A DNA stretch of 49,458 nucleotides from an uncultured Clostridia bacterium (GTDB taxonomy: Bacteria; Bacillota; Clostridia; Oscillospirales; Ruminococcaceae): contig CANRDI010000013.1 of NCBI GenBank assembly GCA_947629335.1, positions 1-49,458 on the forward strand, given 5' to 3'. Both the position numbers and the translations under genes were made by a program. Below are positions 25,330-34,260 of the stretch, one piece after another. The notes beneath the pieces are model-generated. The model had not been told where the DNA came from. It ran no database searches and saw nothing but the letters and a program-made list of their open reading frames with translations. How positions within the stretch are numbered: the first letter of the stretch is position 1; each line of letters opens with the position of its first letter.

Positions 25330-26334
25330 TTAATTAAATGTTATTTCCACGGCATGAGAAATTCCGGGGATATTTCCGCCCTGCTGCACCATTGTCGGAG
25401 ACATAAGCGCGCCCGTAGCCGCGTATAATATCCTTTTAAGGTCGCCGTTTTCAACGTGCTTTAAAAAATGTCCGCACATCATTGCCGCAGAACATCCGCA
25501 CCCCGAACCGCCCGCGTGGACGTCCTGTTTTTCACGGTCGTACAGAAGCAGTCCGCAGTCCTTGTGCTTCTTTTCAATATCTATACCGTCTCTTTTGAAT
25601 AATTCGCAGAGCATATCCGTTCCGACTTGACCGAGGTCGCCCGTTATGATAAGATCATAGCTTTCGGGACTTGTACCCATATGCCTGAAATGACGGAGTA
25701 TAGTGTCATAAGCTGCGCCTGCCATTGCCGCGCCCATATTGTTGAGGTCGGATATTCCCATATCCTCTATTTTCCCGACAGTCGCCGCGCGGATAAACGG
25801 CGGCTTTTGCGCTGCGGACACAATTGCCGCGCCCGAAGCCGTAGCCGTCCATTGTGCGGTCGGCGTTCTTACGCCGCCGTAATTCAGCGGAAATCTGAAC
25901 TGTCTTTCCGCCGAAGAAAAATGTGACGAAGTAACCGCCGCGGCGTTATCGACATATCCCGCATTTACCATTGCTCCTGCGAGCAGAAGCCCCTCGGCAA
26001 ATGTCGAACAAGCTCCGAAAATTCCCAGAAAAGGTATATACAGGTCTTTCAGACCATAAGACGAGCTTGTGCATTGGTTTAAAAGGTCTCCCGCAAAAAC
26101 AAGGTCTGTTTGATCTGCCGTAAGTTCAGCTTTGTCCATAGCATGCTGAAGCGCTTTCTGCTGGAACAAGCCCTCTGCCTGTTCAAAAGTTTCCGTTCCA
26201 CCCTTGTTGTCCTCGATTATTTCGTCAAATTCATCGCCGTATGGTCCTTCGCTTTCGATTTTTCCTGCGACTGATGCGTAGGACAAGATCGAGGCGTTGC
26301 TGTACCGAAAGGTTTTTCCTTCCCGCATTGCCAT
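25330..26334 (-). CDS. spoVAD: Stage V sporulation protein AD
   Basis: A 334-residue soluble thiolase-fold subunit of the SpoVA complex, known in Bacillus to bind dipicolinic acid directly. Visible family motifs are FAGDLLNQCTSSSYGL, GIFGACSTFAEGL, DLIITGDLGQVGTDM and HAGGSGCGCSAAM. Length is close to the Bacillus 338-residue protein. The ATG follows AAGGAG. It lies 15 bp before spoVAE and 28 bp after spoVAC. Confidence 0.96.
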   Translation of the reverse strand: MAMREGKTFRYSNASILSYASVAGKIESEGPYGDEFDEIIEDNKGGTETFEQAEGLFQQKALQHAMDKAELTADQTDLVFAGDLLNQCTSSSYGLKDLYIPFLGIFGACSTFAEGLLLAGAMVNAGYVDNAAAVTSSHFSSAERQFRFPLNYGGVRTPTAQWTATASGAAIVSAAQKPPFIRAATVGKIEDMGISDLNNMGAAMAGAAYDTILRHFRHMGTSPESYDLIITGDLGQVGTDMLCELFKRDGIDIEKKHKDCGLLLYDREKQDVHAGGSGCGCSAAMMCGHFLKHVENGDLKRILYAATGALMSPTMVQQGGNIPGISHAVEITFN

Positions 26335-26362
26335 TTTAGTTCACTCCTTTGTTCAACTGCCT

Positions 26363-26818
26363 TTATACATAGCCGTTCAGAACTTTAAAAATATAGTAGA
26401 TAATTCCGTATATAATTGACGCGGATATTCCGTAAACGATCACAGGACCCGCTATTGTAAACATCTTTGCTCCGAGTCCCAAGACAAAGCCCTCTGTCTT
26501 GAAATCAAGCGCGGGCGATACAACAGAATTTGCAAATCCCGTTATCGGAACAAGCGTTCCCGCTCCCGCAAACTGTGCAATTCTGTCATAGAGTTTAAGT
26601 CCCGTGAGCAGGGCGCTCAGAAATATAAGCGTCATTGACGTAAGAGCGCCCGCGTTGTCGCGGTCAAAGCCGAGAGCCTGATACATATTTAAAAGCGCCT
26701 CGCCGAGTACGCAAATTGCTCCGCCTATAACGAACGCCATCGGTATAGTTTTGGTCATTGACGAAGGGGGCGAAACACGTTTCGCAAGTTCTCCGTATTC
26801 CTGATTTGATATATTCAA
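26363..26818 (-). CDS. spoVAC: Stage V sporulation protein AC
   Basis: A 151-residue membrane subunit of the SpoVA channel; in Bacillus SpoVAC behaves as a mechanosensitive channel. It shows three to four helices and the family string GTLVPITGFANSVVSPALDFKTEG. It starts at TTG (26818) with AGGAG 8 nt upstream. It is first in the three-gene operon; spoVAA, AB, AEa and AF are not in the window, as in many clostridia. Confidence 0.95.
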   Translation of the reverse strand: MNISNQEYGELAKRVSPPSSMTKTIPMAFVIGGAICVLGEALLNMYQALGFDRDNAGALTSMTLIFLSALLTGLKLYDRIAQFAGAGTLVPITGFANSVVSPALDFKTEGFVLGLGAKMFTIAGPVIVYGISASIIYGIIYYIFKVLNGYV

Positions 26819-26849
26819 AAGTAATTCTCCTCTCTTTTTGTTTTGAGTT

Positions 26850-26879
26850 TATTTTGTCGGAAACAAGCGAAAAAATTCA
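26850..26879 (-). promoter_or_regulatory. Possible sigma-G-type promoter of spoVA
   Basis: Minus strand GAATT (26874-26878) and CAAAATA (26850-26856) are spaced 17 nt and loosely resemble the sigma-G pattern G-A/T/C-AT-A/G with CAT-x-x-TA. The match is weak; the call rests mainly on known forespore expression of spoVA. Confidence 0.3.
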
Positions 26880-26911
26880 TTGATTAAAAAAAGAAAAACC
26901 GTTAAAATTTT

Positions 26912-26956
26912 ACAGGCTGAAAAAACAGCCGCAATGTGCGCCGCTTTTCAGCCTGT
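26912..26956 (-). terminator. Terminator of the HAD phosphatase gene
   Basis: ACAGGCTGAAAA pairs with TTTTCAGCCTGT (12 bp) and, on the minus strand, is followed by AAAATTTT. It separates the HAD gene from spoVAC. Confidence 0.7.
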
Positions 26957-26997
26957 GTTAAATTCGGTTTTGTATGGTGTTATTGTTTCGGGGGCGT

Positions 26998-27648
26998 TTA
27001 ATTTCCGAGAATTATTTTTTTCAGTTCATCGGCGTTTTCCGCAAGAAAATCAGGTTCAAATTTAGAAAGTTCTTCTCTTGTCCGAAATCCCCATAATACT
27101 CCGCAGGCGGCAATGCCCGCGCTGTGAGCGGTCTGCATATCGACTGCGCTGTCGCCTATGTATATCGGAGAATATCCGCTTTTTTTGTATTTTTCCGAGA
27201 GATATAGCGCTGCGTCGGGAGCGGGCTTTCGCGGAAAACCGTTTTCGCCTCCTATAATTTCTGCAAAATCATTTCCGAAATAGTGTTTTATAATATCTGC
27301 GGCATATTTATGGGATTTATTGGTATTGCAAAGGCAGGTGACATTATGCTGTTTCAGTTCATTTAAAAGTTCAGGGATACCGTTATACGGTACGGTTTTA
27401 TCCGAATTATGAACAGAATAATATTCTCCGAATATCCTATAAGCATCATTAAAATCATCTTCGGAAAAGTCTTTCGGCAGCATTCGCTCTATAAGTTTCG
27501 GTATGCCGTTTCCAACGAAAAGCCTGAACTCGTTTTCGTCATGAAGCGGAAATCCAAGCTCTCCGAGCGCATAATTTCCCGCCGCCGTAAGGTCGCCGAG
27601 CGTATTTAAAAGCGTTCCGTCAAGGTCGAAAATAACAGGATCGTACAT
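26998..27648 (-). CDS. HAD hydrolase, phosphoglycolate phosphatase-like
   Basis: A 216-residue HAD phosphatase. Motif I is VIFDLDGTLLNT, motif II is CLCNTNKS, Lys of motif III is in FPRKPAPDA, and motif IV is YIGDSAVDMQTAHSAG. It resembles Gph/YqaB-type small-molecule phosphatases. The ATG at 27648 is chosen because GGAGTG lies upstream; the longer frame from 27705 lacks a site and runs into a repeat. It is monocistronic with a consensus promoter at 27797-27825. Confidence 0.92.
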   Translation of the reverse strand: MYDPVIFDLDGTLLNTLGDLTAAGNYALGELGFPLHDENEFRLFVGNGIPKLIERMLPKDFSEDDFNDAYRIFGEYYSVHNSDKTVPYNGIPELLNELKQHNVTCLCNTNKSHKYAADIIKHYFGNDFAEIIGGENGFPRKPAPDAALYLSEKYKKSGYSPIYIGDSAVDMQTAHSAGIAACGVLWGFRTREELSKFEPDFLAENADELKKIILGN

Positions 27649-27685
27649 AATATAAACACTCCGTTTGAAAAAATCATTATATTTA

Positions 27686-27790
27686 CAGGCTTCCGATAAA
27701 GCCACATCTGCGTTGCAGCGTTATCAGCCGCAGTCAGATAATGCTGCGGCTTAATGCAACCGTCTGAGTTTTGAATTTTTGTTCAGTCTG
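27686..27790 (+). repeat. CAG-element in the HAD leader
   Basis: It starts CAGGCTTCCGATAAAGCC and ends TTGTTCAGTCTG. The interior has GCAGCGTTATC and TAATGCTGC as a hairpin. It lies inside the predicted 5' leader of the HAD gene. Confidence 0.65.
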
Positions 27791-27796
27791 ATATTT

Positions 27797-27825
27797 ATTA
27801 TAGTGCATAAAAATTAGTTTGTCAA
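27797..27825 (-). promoter_or_regulatory. Sigma-A promoter of the HAD phosphatase gene
   Basis: Minus strand TTGACA (27820-27825) and TATAAT (27797-27802), spacer 17 nt, both perfect. It gives a leader of about 140 nt containing a CAG-element. Confidence 0.8.
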
Positions 27826-27827
27826 CC

Positions 27828-27856
27828 TTGAAATTTCCGTGAATATATGTTATAAT
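27828..27856 (+). promoter_or_regulatory. Sigma-A promoter toward the Nudix gene
   Basis: TTGAAA (27828-27833) and TATAAT (27851-27856), spacer 17 nt. It is back to back with the minus-strand promoter, with only 2 bp between -35 boxes. The leader to the Nudix ATG is about 280 nt and contains the repeat at 27874-28031. Confidence 0.75.
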
Positions 27857-27873
27857 AAAAAATAGAATGTTTT

Positions 27874-28031
27874 CAGACTGTAGATAAAGCCTCATCTACG
27901 ACATAGCATTATCCGCCGCAGGCAGATAATGCGGCGGTTTAATGCAACACCCGCAAATGATAGTTGCAGTAACGCTTCATAGTATCCGGAACTTTCTCTA
28001 CAGTTTGAAAGTTGACTTTTTATACAGTTTG
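27874..28031 (+). repeat. CAG-element, long form
   Basis: It starts CAGACTGTAGATAAAGCC; an inner inverted end GAACTTTCTCTACAGTTTG matches the start, and an extra tail GACTTTTTATACAGTTTG follows. The interior holds GCATTATCCGCCGC...GCGGCGG, another covarying hairpin. The rest of 27649-28140 shows nothing beyond promoters and repeats. Confidence 0.7.
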
Positions 28032-28140
28032 TGTTTTTTGTTATATTAAAAAATTTTGCATATTTGTTCGCTTACTTCGTTCTTGCTTTATAAAGTAAAT
28101 GAACATAATAAAAAATCAATAACTAAAGGGATTATTTTTA

Positions 28141-28677
28141 ATGGAATATTTTGATCTATATACTTTTGACAGAAAGCCTCTCGGAAAAAAAGTTCAAAGA
28201 GGCGCACCTATTCCGTTCGGAGAATATCATATTGTCGTTCAGGTCATGACGATAAATAACAAAGGGGAGATACTTCTGACTCAGAGAGTTCCCGAAAAGA
28301 CGAGCGGGGGAAAATGGGAGTGTTCGGGCGGCTGTGCGGTTTCGGGGGAAACCTCGCGCGAAGCCGCGGTAAGAGAGCTTTTTGAAGAAACAGGTATCGA
28401 GGTTTCTCCCGACGAGCTGAAACTTGATTGGACAATGACCACGGACAGTATGCTGAGGGATTTTTATATCGTAATGAAAGATGTGCCGCTGTCTCAGCTA
28501 AGATTACAGGCAATAGAGGTCTGCGCGGCAAAATGGGTAAGTTTTGAGAGGCTCTGCGAGATGTCTCAGAACGGACAAACTACCAGAACCGTTTCGCGCT
28601 GGCTCAATGCGCGCGGCAGAGATCTGTTTTTCGGCGCTGTACGGGCTATGCGTCAGGGAGGGCAAAGTGGAAAATAA
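28141..28677 (+). CDS. Nudix hydrolase
   Basis: A 178-residue Nudix protein. The Nudix box is complete (G-CAVSG-E-TSREAAV-REL-F-EETG-I). The N-terminus DLYTFDRKPLGKKVQRG...YHIVVQVMTINNKGEILLTQR resembles the isopentenyl-diphosphate isomerase-like/YfcD group, which hydrolyse nucleoside diphosphate derivatives. The last 11 nt overlap the GTG start of the SecA-like gene, so translation is coupled. Confidence 0.9.
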   Translation: MEYFDLYTFDRKPLGKKVQRGAPIPFGEYHIVVQVMTINNKGEILLTQRVPEKTSGGKWECSGGCAVSGETSREAAVRELFEETGIEVSPDELKLDWTMTTDSMLRDFYIVMKDVPLSQLRLQAIEVCAAKWVSFERLCEMSQNGQTTRTVSRWLNARGRDLFFGAVRAMRQGGQSGK

Positions 28678-30919
28678 AACTGTATCGAAGATAAAAGAGC
28701 GTGTTCAAAGCGGAGATTTTTCGGGAAATACAACAGAGGAAATTTTCGCGCGCTGTTATAAGGCGACAGAAAAAACGCTCGGTATAACGCCGTTTGACGA
28801 GCAGTTAGCTGCGGCGCTGGCTCTGGATAACGGGAGAATGGTACAGATGCAGACGGGCGAGGGAAAGACCCTCTGCGCTGTTTTTGCCGCCTGTGCAAAC
28901 GCATTAAACGGCAGAAATGTGCATATCATGACATTTAACGACTATCTCGCGGAGCGCGACTATAAATGGATGAAGCCGATATATGACGAAATGGGCGTGA
29001 CGGTCGGAGTTGTCACCGAAAAAACTCCCCGTGTTGAGCGGAAAACTGTTTACAAAAAACAGGTCGTCTATACGACTGCAAAAGAAGCGGGATTTGATTA
29101 TCTTCGGGATTTTGTAGAGTTTGATACGGAAATGATGTGTTTTCCGAAGCCTGATTTTGCCATATTTGATGAAGCAGACAGTATTCTTATTGACGAGGCG
29201 AGGATACCTCTGGTCATTGCGGGAGACGTCGCGGTAAAAGAGGATGACTCGGTAAAAGATGTTTATGAAAAGACAAAGGAGTTTAATGAACAGGATTTCG
29301 AGATCGACGAGGAAACCGAAAACGTTTATCTGACCGACAACGGAGCTGATAAAGCGGAGAAAATATTCGGCGTTCGCAGTATTTATTCTGCGGACAACTC
29401 GGAGCTGCTCTCGAAGATATGCGCCTGTTTAAAGGCAAGAGAGGTTCTGAAAGAGGACAAGGACTATATAGTAAAGGACAAGAAGATCGTTCTCATTGAC
29501 GAGTTTACCGGCAGGACAGCCCCCGGAAGGGTCTTTCCGGGAGAACTTCAGGCAGCCTGCGAAGCTAAGCACAATCTTAAAATAACCCTCAGAGGGCGAA
29601 TTATCGGAAGTATTGCTTTGCAGTATTTTGCGCGTCTTTATCCGAAAATAGCGGGAATGACCGGAACAGCCGAAAGCGCGAGAGAGGAATTTGAAAAGTT
29701 TTACGGCATTTTGGTCGAAGTTATCCCGACAAGACTTCCGTGCGAAAGGCTCGATCGTCCGCTTGAATTGTACTATGACAAAGCCGAAAAGCAAAAGGCG
29801 ATAATCTCGGCAATAAAGACTGCATATAATGACGAGCGCCCCGTGCTTGTGGGAACTCAGAGCATAGAGGAAAGCGAGGAAATTTCCGAAGAGCTAAAAA
29901 AGGCGGGAGTTTCACACACGGTTTTAAACGCAAAAAACAATGCCGAAGAAGCCGCCGTTATTGCAAACGCGGGAAAGCGCGGTGCAGTCACTATCTCGAC
30001 GAATATGGCGGGACGGGGCGTAGATATAAAGCTCGGCGGAGAGGACGGCGCGGATAAAGATTTTGTCGTAAAGGCGGGAGGACTTCTTGTTCTCGTGACT
30101 TCTATGCGTGAAAGCGAGCGTATGACTTTACAGCTTCGCGGACGCGCGGGCAGACAGGGCGACGTCGGGGAAAGCAGATTTTTTGCGGCTCTCGATGATG
30201 ACATAATGATAAAAAACGACCTGAAAAAGCTCTGCGGACGGCATTATCCGAGCGCGAAAACACAAGGCGCTCTCTCCGACAAAACGCTTTTGAAAGAAGC
30301 CTCGCGCATACAGCGCATTTCCGAGGGCGACACGTTTGACGAGCGCGTAAATCTGATGAAATACACCATGATAGGCGAAAAACACCGCGAGATCACATTT
30401 GAGCGCAGAAACGCGCTTTTAAACGGCAGCTATCAGAGCGAAATATGGAAGAAAAACGCGCCGGAGCTTTATGATAAAGCGGTAAAGAAATTCGGCGGGG
30501 AAAAGCTCCAAGCGCTCGAAAATAAAGTACTTGCGGCGCTGTTAAACGAGTTTCACAGCGACTATCTCGACTATACCGCATATCTGCGCGAGGGTATACA
30601 TCTGACGCAGATAGCGGGGAGAAATCCCGCGGAGGAATACAATATCGCCTGTGAAGAGTATTATGAAAGCGCGGCGAAAAGCATTTACGGGCAAATGGAA
30701 GGAAAGCTCGAAGATGTTATGAAATGCGATAAGATAGAGGACTATCATATAGACATGCCTACAAGGATATATACCTATTTGCTGAATGATATGGCAGAGG
30801 AATTTAAGGTAAAGCCCATTTTGCTGAACGTTTTTTCCGAAGAAGAACGCTCGGAAGATATTCCCGCAGAGGACGGCGGGAAAAAGGGATTTTTCAGTAA
30901 GCTGTTCGGAAAAAAGTGA
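28667..30919 (+). CDS. Short SecA-like preprotein translocase ATPase
   Basis: A 750-residue SecA-family protein. Walker A is MQTGEGKT (61-68), the DEAD-type Walker B is FDEADSILIDEAR, the second helicase domain has TNMAGRGVDIKLGG, and QLRGRAGRQGD closes it. Compared with housekeeping SecA it is about 40 residues shorter before Walker A. It also lacks the C-terminal Cys/His zinc tail, ending in GKKGFFSKLFGKK instead. This suits an accessory SecA2-type ATPase, yet no SecY2 or glycosylation genes are near. The GTG start at 28667 follows GGGAGGG; the longer frame from 28544 lies inside Nudix. Confidence 0.88.
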   Translation: MENKTVSKIKERVQSGDFSGNTTEEIFARCYKATEKTLGITPFDEQLAAALALDNGRMVQMQTGEGKTLCAVFAACANALNGRNVHIMTFNDYLAERDYKWMKPIYDEMGVTVGVVTEKTPRVERKTVYKKQVVYTTAKEAGFDYLRDFVEFDTEMMCFPKPDFAIFDEADSILIDEARIPLVIAGDVAVKEDDSVKDVYEKTKEFNEQDFEIDEETENVYLTDNGADKAEKIFGVRSIYSADNSELLSKICACLKAREVLKEDKDYIVKDKKIVLIDEFTGRTAPGRVFPGELQAACEAKHNLKITLRGRIIGSIALQYFARLYPKIAGMTGTAESAREEFEKFYGILVEVIPTRLPCERLDRPLELYYDKAEKQKAIISAIKTAYNDERPVLVGTQSIEESEEISEELKKAGVSHTVLNAKNNAEEAAVIANAGKRGAVTISTNMAGRGVDIKLGGEDGADKDFVVKAGGLLVLVTSMRESERMTLQLRGRAGRQGDVGESRFFAALDDDIMIKNDLKKLCGRHYPSAKTQGALSDKTLLKEASRIQRISEGDTFDERVNLMKYTMIGEKHREITFERRNALLNGSYQSEIWKKNAPELYDKAVKKFGGEKLQALENKVLAALLNEFHSDYLDYTAYLREGIHLTQIAGRNPAEEYNIACEEYYESAAKSIYGQMEGKLEDVMKCDKIEDYHIDMPTRIYTYLLNDMAEEFKVKPILLNVFSEEERSEDIPAEDGGKKGFFSKLFGKK

Positions 30920-30929
30920 GGTGGAGAGG

Positions 30930-32288
30930 TTGTCTACCGTTTGCGCTATAGCTACGCCCGCGGCTGTCGGCGGGATCTCCGTGGTGAGGATTTCGGGAGA
31001 AAAGGCTTTTGAAATTGCAGAAAAGGTTTTTGCGCCGATAAACAGAAAGGTTTCCGAAATGCGGGGATATACCGCTGCATACGGGAAAATATTCGACGGA
31101 GAAGAACGGCTCGACGATGGAGTTCTGCTTGTTTTCCGAGCGCCTCATTCATATACGGGCGAAGATGTGTGCGAAATTTCCTGTCATGGGGGGATCTACG
31201 TCACGAAGCGTGTTTTGAGAGCTTGTATAAAGGCAGGAGCAGAGCCTGCGGCGGCGGGAGAATTTACAAAGCGCGCGCTTTTAAACGGGAAAATATCGCT
31301 TACTCAGGCGGAGGCAGTCGCGGACATAATTTCCGCGCAGGGCGGGCAGAGCCTTTCATGCTCAAACGCAATGCGCGAGGGAGCGCTGTACCGTGAGACC
31401 GAGCGCATTTCCGAAAAGATAACGGAAATATCCTCGTATATATCCGCGTGGATAGATTATCCCGACGACGATACGCCCGTTGTGACAAGCGAATGGCTCG
31501 AAGAAAAGCTGAATGAAGTAAACGCAGATTTTGAAAGGCTGCTTGAAAATTACGACACGGGGCGGCTTATCCGCGAAGGGATATCCTGCGCGATTGTCGG
31601 AAAGCCGAATGTCGGGAAATCGACGCTTATGAACCTGATTTCGGGCGAAGAACGGAGCATTGTAAGCTCGGTCGAAGGAACAACGCGCGACGTTGTTGAG
31701 GAGACCGTAAGCCTCGGCGGAGCGGTGCTGAAACTTGCTGACTGCGCGGGAATACGCGAAACAAGCGACGAGGTGGAAAAAATAGGCGTAGGGATAATGC
31801 TTAAAAAGCTGAAAAATGCGGACATTGTGCTGGCAGTTTTTGACGGATCGCGTGAAATTTCCAACGAGGACGAGCGGCTGTTTGAGCTTATCTCAGACAA
31901 GACGGTGATACCTATTGTCAATAAAAGCGATCTTGAACAAAGGCTTGACGAGTCCGAGATAGAAAAAAGGTTCGGAAAGTGCGTGATAATTTCCGCAAAG
32001 GACGAAAAGAGCATTGAGCTTCTCGGAGCTGAGATAAACTCGCGCCTTGATCTTGCAAAATTTGACGCTAATGCGGGAACTCTTGCAAATGAACGTCAAC
32101 GCGGGTGCGTTTTGAGAGCGAAAGCTGCGGTTGAAAACGCACTTTCGGCGGTGAGGTCGGGGATAACTCCCGACGCGGTAGGCGTGGAGCTTGAAGAAGC
32201 CCTGAACGCTGTTTTCGAGCTTTCGGGAAAGTCCGCGAGCGAAGAAGTAATAGCAAGCGTATTCGAGAGATTTTGCGTGGGGAAATAA
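30930..32288 (+). CDS. mnmE: tRNA modification GTPase MnmE
   Basis: With MnmG (not in window), MnmE installs the cmnm5 group on U34 of tRNAs. The protein has the N-terminal folate-binding domain (VCAIATPAAVGGISVVRISG), helical domain, and G domain: P-loop GKPNVGKST, switch GTTRDVV, G3 DCAG, NKSD. The essential C-terminal CVGK is present. TTG at 30930 gives the expected N-terminus and has AGGTGG 5 nt upstream; GTG at 30921 is the alternative. It follows the SecA-like gene by 10 bp. Confidence 0.94.
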   Translation: MSTVCAIATPAAVGGISVVRISGEKAFEIAEKVFAPINRKVSEMRGYTAAYGKIFDGEERLDDGVLLVFRAPHSYTGEDVCEISCHGGIYVTKRVLRACIKAGAEPAAAGEFTKRALLNGKISLTQAEAVADIISAQGGQSLSCSNAMREGALYRETERISEKITEISSYISAWIDYPDDDTPVVTSEWLEEKLNEVNADFERLLENYDTGRLIREGISCAIVGKPNVGKSTLMNLISGEERSIVSSVEGTTRDVVEETVSLGGAVLKLADCAGIRETSDEVEKIGVGIMLKKLKNADIVLAVFDGSREISNEDERLFELISDKTVIPIVNKSDLEQRLDESEIEKRFGKCVIISAKDEKSIELLGAEINSRLDLAKFDANAGTLANERQRGCVLRAKAAVENALSAVRSGITPDAVGVELEEALNAVFELSGKSASEEVIASVFERFCVGK

Positions 32289-32305
32289 AAGAAAGAGTGG
32301 AGATA

Positions 32306-32848
32306 ATGGAAATAACGGCGATGAACGAAAAATATCTGCTTTCTTCTCTGGAGCTTATCGAAACCGTTTTTACAGAATGGGACGGAGCGGCAGAGGGGAA
32401 AAAGGTGAGAAAATTAACAGAAGAAATTCGCTCAAAAAAATACTATATTCCCGAACTTGAACTGATTATGAAAAACGGCGAAGAAGTTGTCGGCTATGCG
32501 ATGTTTTCACGGTTTCATATCGAGGGAAGATATGAAAACGAGCTGCTTATACTTACGCCTGTTGCGGTAAAGACCGAGTTTCAGCGGCGGCATATTTCCA
32601 AAGAGCTTATTGAATACGGTTTTAAAAAAGCAAAAGATATGGGATTTAAAGCCGTTCTTGTTGAAGGCGATCCTAAGAACTATACGGCGCGCGGATTTAT
32701 GCCGAGCTATAAATTCGGGATAGAGGCGTGTCCAAAAATACATTTGCCTCACCCCGACTGCCTTATGATAAAGGAATTAGAAAAAGGCGCGCTTGAAAAT
32801 ATAGAGGGCGCTGTTGATTATTCGTTTTATGAGACGCTTTCGGAGTAA
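32306..32848 (+). CDS. GNAT family N-acetyltransferase
   Basis: A 180-residue YhbS-like acetyltransferase. Beta-strand and motif A segments are ILTPVAVKTEFQRRHISKELIEYG and the following helix; C-terminal KAVLVEGDPKNYTARGFMPSYKFGI is typical of the YhbS group. The acetyl-CoA loop Q-R-R-H-I-S lacks the usual Gly residues. ATG at 32306 follows GTGGAG; the ORF upstream overlaps mnmE. The substrate is unknown. Confidence 0.88.
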   Translation: MEITAMNEKYLLSSLELIETVFTEWDGAAEGKKVRKLTEEIRSKKYYIPELELIMKNGEEVVGYAMFSRFHIEGRYENELLILTPVAVKTEFQRRHISKELIEYGFKKAKDMGFKAVLVEGDPKNYTARGFMPSYKFGIEACPKIHLPHPDCLMIKELEKGALENIEGAVDYSFYETLSE

Positions 32849-32907
32849 ATAAATAGAACTTATCCGCAAAAACAGACAATTAAATTCGTTTGAGAGGAAG
32901 TGCTGAT

Positions 32908-33525
32908 ATGAATATTCTTATAATCGGCTGCGGGCTTGTCGGAAGCGCTCTTGCAGGGGAATTTGACAAGATAGGCCATGACGTTTCGGTCATTGAAAAA
33001 AACGAGGATGCTTTTGACAGGCTTCCGTCGGATTTCGGAGGATTTACGACAACAGGCGTCGCTATTGACCAGGATGTTTTAAAACGCGCGGGAATAGGAA
33101 CATGCGATGTGCTTTATGCGGTGACGGACGACGACGATATGAACATAATGGTGTCACAGCTTGCAAAGCAGGCGTTTAACGTTCCGAAAATTTACGCCCG
33201 CGTCAACAATATAAGCAAGGGCGAGGTCTTTGAGAAACTCGGAATAAACGTTATCTGCCCTGTAAAACTTACGGTAAGCGCAGCCCGCGCGGCAATTGAA
33301 GAAGACGGCGGAGAAGGAAAAGAGCTTAATTTCGGAAGTCATACCGTTCATTTTTCAACGTTCGACCTGCCCGAAGAGCTTGTAGGAACGCTGCCGTCGG
33401 AAATACAGCTTGAAGGAAGCGAAGTGCTTTTCGGCATTTTGCGCGAAAGTATGCTCATTCTTTACAGAGGCCAGCAGACCCCGCTCGAAGCGGGCGACAA
33501 GCTCATCTTTGCGAACAAGTCTTGA
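32908..33525 (+). CDS. TrkA-type potassium uptake regulator (first)
   Basis: A 205-residue protein with an RCK-N Rossmann domain (ILIIGCGLVGSALAGEF, with Asp/Glu region VIEKNEDAF) and a C-terminal RCK-C (TrkA-C) domain after about residue 125. It controls a K+ channel through NAD(H) or nucleotide binding. ATG at 32908 follows GAGAGGAAG. The second regulator begins 11 bp after its stop. No TrkH/KtrB membrane subunit is in the window. Confidence 0.9.
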   Translation: MNILIIGCGLVGSALAGEFDKIGHDVSVIEKNEDAFDRLPSDFGGFTTTGVAIDQDVLKRAGIGTCDVLYAVTDDDDMNIMVSQLAKQAFNVPKIYARVNNISKGEVFEKLGINVICPVKLTVSAARAAIEEDGGEGKELNFGSHTVHFSTFDLPEELVGTLPSEIQLEGSEVLFGILRESMLILYRGQQTPLEAGDKLIFANKS

Positions 33526-33536
33526 GGGGGATAAAT

Positions 33537-34199
33537 ATGAAAGCAATAATCGTTGGCGGAGGAAAGGTCGGGTTTTATCTCGCAAAAACGCTCTCCGAGC
33601 GGGGATATGAAGTCGCTATTATAGAAAATGACAAAGAGCAGAGCCACTATTGCGCAAATCATCTCGACGCTTTGGTGAATTTCGGCGACGGAACGACTGC
33701 CGAGGCGCTCGAAGCGAGCGGCTGTGCAAAGGCGGACTGTGTGATAGCGGTCATGGGAAAGGACGAGAGAAACCTTGTGTGCTGTCAGACGGCAAAACAG
33801 GTGTTCGGGGTAAAGAAAACCATAGCAAAGGTTAATAACCCCAAAAACGCCGACGCTCTTAAAGCTCTCGGAATTGACATAGTTATATCCGCTACGGACA
33901 ATATAATACGGCTTCTTGAAAACGAGGTCGATTTCAGCAGCATAAAGCGTCTTATGCAGTTTGAGGGAGACGAAGCGTCGCTGGTCGAAATAACGCTTCC
34001 CGAAAATTATGTTTTGGAGGGAAAATCGCTGTCCGAGCTTCAGCTCCCGCCCGACTGCAACCTTGCTTCCATAAACCGCAAAGGAAGAATTATAATCCCT
34101 CGCGGCGGCACAATGCTTATAAGCGGAGACGTTATACTCTGCGTTATGCTCGATTCTCGTGAAAAAGAACTGAGAAAGGCTCTCAGAATAAAAGATTAG
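33537..34199 (+). CDS. TrkA-type potassium uptake regulator (second)
   Basis: A 220-residue paralogue of the gene before it. The Rossmann motif is AIIVGGGKVGFYLAKTL with the acidic end AIIENDKEQS, followed by the linker and a TrkA-C domain (VLEGKSLSELQLPPDC). ATG at 33537 has GAGGGGG upstream. Paired TrkA-like genes often precede trkH; here an FtsA-fold gene follows after 61 bp. Confidence 0.9.
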   Translation: MKAIIVGGGKVGFYLAKTLSERGYEVAIIENDKEQSHYCANHLDALVNFGDGTTAEALEASGCAKADCVIAVMGKDERNLVCCQTAKQVFGVKKTIAKVNNPKNADALKALGIDIVISATDNIIRLLENEVDFSSIKRLMQFEGDEASLVEITLPENYVLEGKSLSELQLPPDCNLASINRKGRIIIPRGGTMLISGDVILCVMLDSREKELRKALRIKD

Positions 34200-34260
34200 A
34201 GCGTAAATAAAAAATCGCTCCTATCAATTTATCCATTATGCAGAAAAGGTGAAGGCAGTT

